In this document: in pieces, positions 63,332-64,000 of the stretch
How positions within the stretch are numbered: position 1 is the first letter of the stretch
Layout: the number at the start of each line of letters is the position of its first letter
Source: Alisma plantago-aquatica
Taxonomy: Eukaryota; Streptophyta; Magnoliopsida; Alismatales; Alismataceae
Length of the DNA stretch: 64,000 bases
Reading direction: 5' to 3'
Assembly (NCBI GenBank): GCA_963693085.1
Contig: OY856409.1
Location: forward strand, 301,265,058 to 301,329,057
The notes under the pieces: model-generated
The model's database searches: none
What the model saw: the letters and a program-made list of their open reading frames with translations, nothing else
Told to the model about the DNA's origin: nothing
Made by a program: the position numbers and the translations under genes

Positions 63332-64000
63332 TGTAATGACCACATTTGTGCTTAATTGGTAAACTAGGGTTTACTTGAATGATTACATGCTTGATTAGAT
63401 TGAACATCATTTAGACTTGATTAATGATAGTAGATCAATTGTGATGTTTCAAACCTAATAAGAAAATCTAACTATGATTTTAGTTTGAAGAATTAGGGTT
63501 TGAGAAATGTAAACCCTAATCGGCAAAAATTAGGGTTTTGATGGTACATGAATATGGAATTTGATCAGGATAGCAGCGTGGTAAATGATTTTTCATATTT
63601 TATAAAAATTTTGTATTTAATTGAATTTTGGATATGATATGGATAAATCAATCATGCATATTGGAGAAAAATTTCAGAATATTTGAGTGTTCTTTGAATG
63701 TGGTTCTCAGTCGAACTATACTTCAACCAAAATGCTGACAGAGTGCTTTTTAGCAGTGTAGTGTTTTATTTTTATTTATTTATTGGTAACGACAAATGAT
63801 TTGAAATTTTAACTGGAGATCTGAAACTCAATAATAAACAACATGAAAATTTTTCATAATTTTTGGATGCGTTTATACTGTATCAGTAGATGAACTACAA
63901 TAATATTTTTATGAAAAAAAATTCAACTGAAATAAGAGAAAGTATCACGAGGGGTCAATGCGCAATTGACCCAAGCAGCTCAATTGCTATATATGGTAAA
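63332..64000 (+). mobile_element. Family-C LTR, first 669 bp, running off the window
   Basis: Starts TGTAATGACCACATTTGTGC and matches the reverse complement of 15486-16154 and 22336-23009. It includes the telo-box cluster at 63491-63539. About 2.7 kb more would complete it to the right. Confidence 0.93.

Overview
This is a plant nuclear window, AT-rich, made almost entirely of nested Ty3/gypsy (Metaviridae) LTR retrotransposon sequence. I see no intact cellular gene, rRNA, stand-alone tRNA or CRISPR array. The evidence is two decayed pol 3' halves (RNase H, integrase, GPY/F module, chromodomain of the Tekay/Del chromovirus type), primer-binding sites for initiator tRNA-Met, polypurine tracts, very long TG...CA LTRs, several 5-bp target-site duplications and a tRNA-derived SINE. 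An angiosperm with a large, repeat-rich genome fits best; I cannot name the species.

Two families dominate. Family A has LTRs of about 4.1-5.1 kb (start TGTAACATCC or TGTAATACCC, end near GTCGTCACA). It includes the two elements with pol remnants (26880-28636 and 45780-47735), a pol-less element with only a decayed gag (50493-62746 plus a displaced tail), a solo LTR (39689-44585) and many fragments in both orientations. Family C has 3.4-kb LTRs (start TGTAATGACC) and a 3.4-kb interior with no recognisable protein. It lies on the minus strand at 9979-23009 and reappears on the plus strand at 62747-64000.

Layout: 1-2720 unassigned, with a GC-rich island; 2820-9978 family-A LTR pieces on mixed strands plus a 1.3-kb unknown segment and a SINE; 9979-23009 family-C LTR-interior-LTR-interior (minus); 23010-26854 family-A LTR; 26880-32811 pol remnant and 3' LTR; 32812-34120 second copy of the 1.3-kb segment; 34121-45778 a minus LTR holding two nested plus LTRs; 45780-50492 second pol remnant and half of its 3' LTR; 50493-62746 the pol-less A element; 62747-64000 end of a family-C interior and the start of its LTR.

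The main result is structural. The pol-less A element lacks the last ~0.8 kb of its 3' LTR, and that tail lies at 9168-9978 in the opposite orientation. It carries the partner (CTCGG) of the CCGAG target-site duplication found at 50488-50492. The family-C interior is split at the same two junctions. Flipping 9979-62746 restores both elements, so the window records a ~52.8-kb inversion. In the restored order family C becomes LTR-interior-LTR-interior-LTR, and the A-family pol units form a tandem array of a composite unit (minus LTR, pol, plus LTR, 1.3-kb segment).
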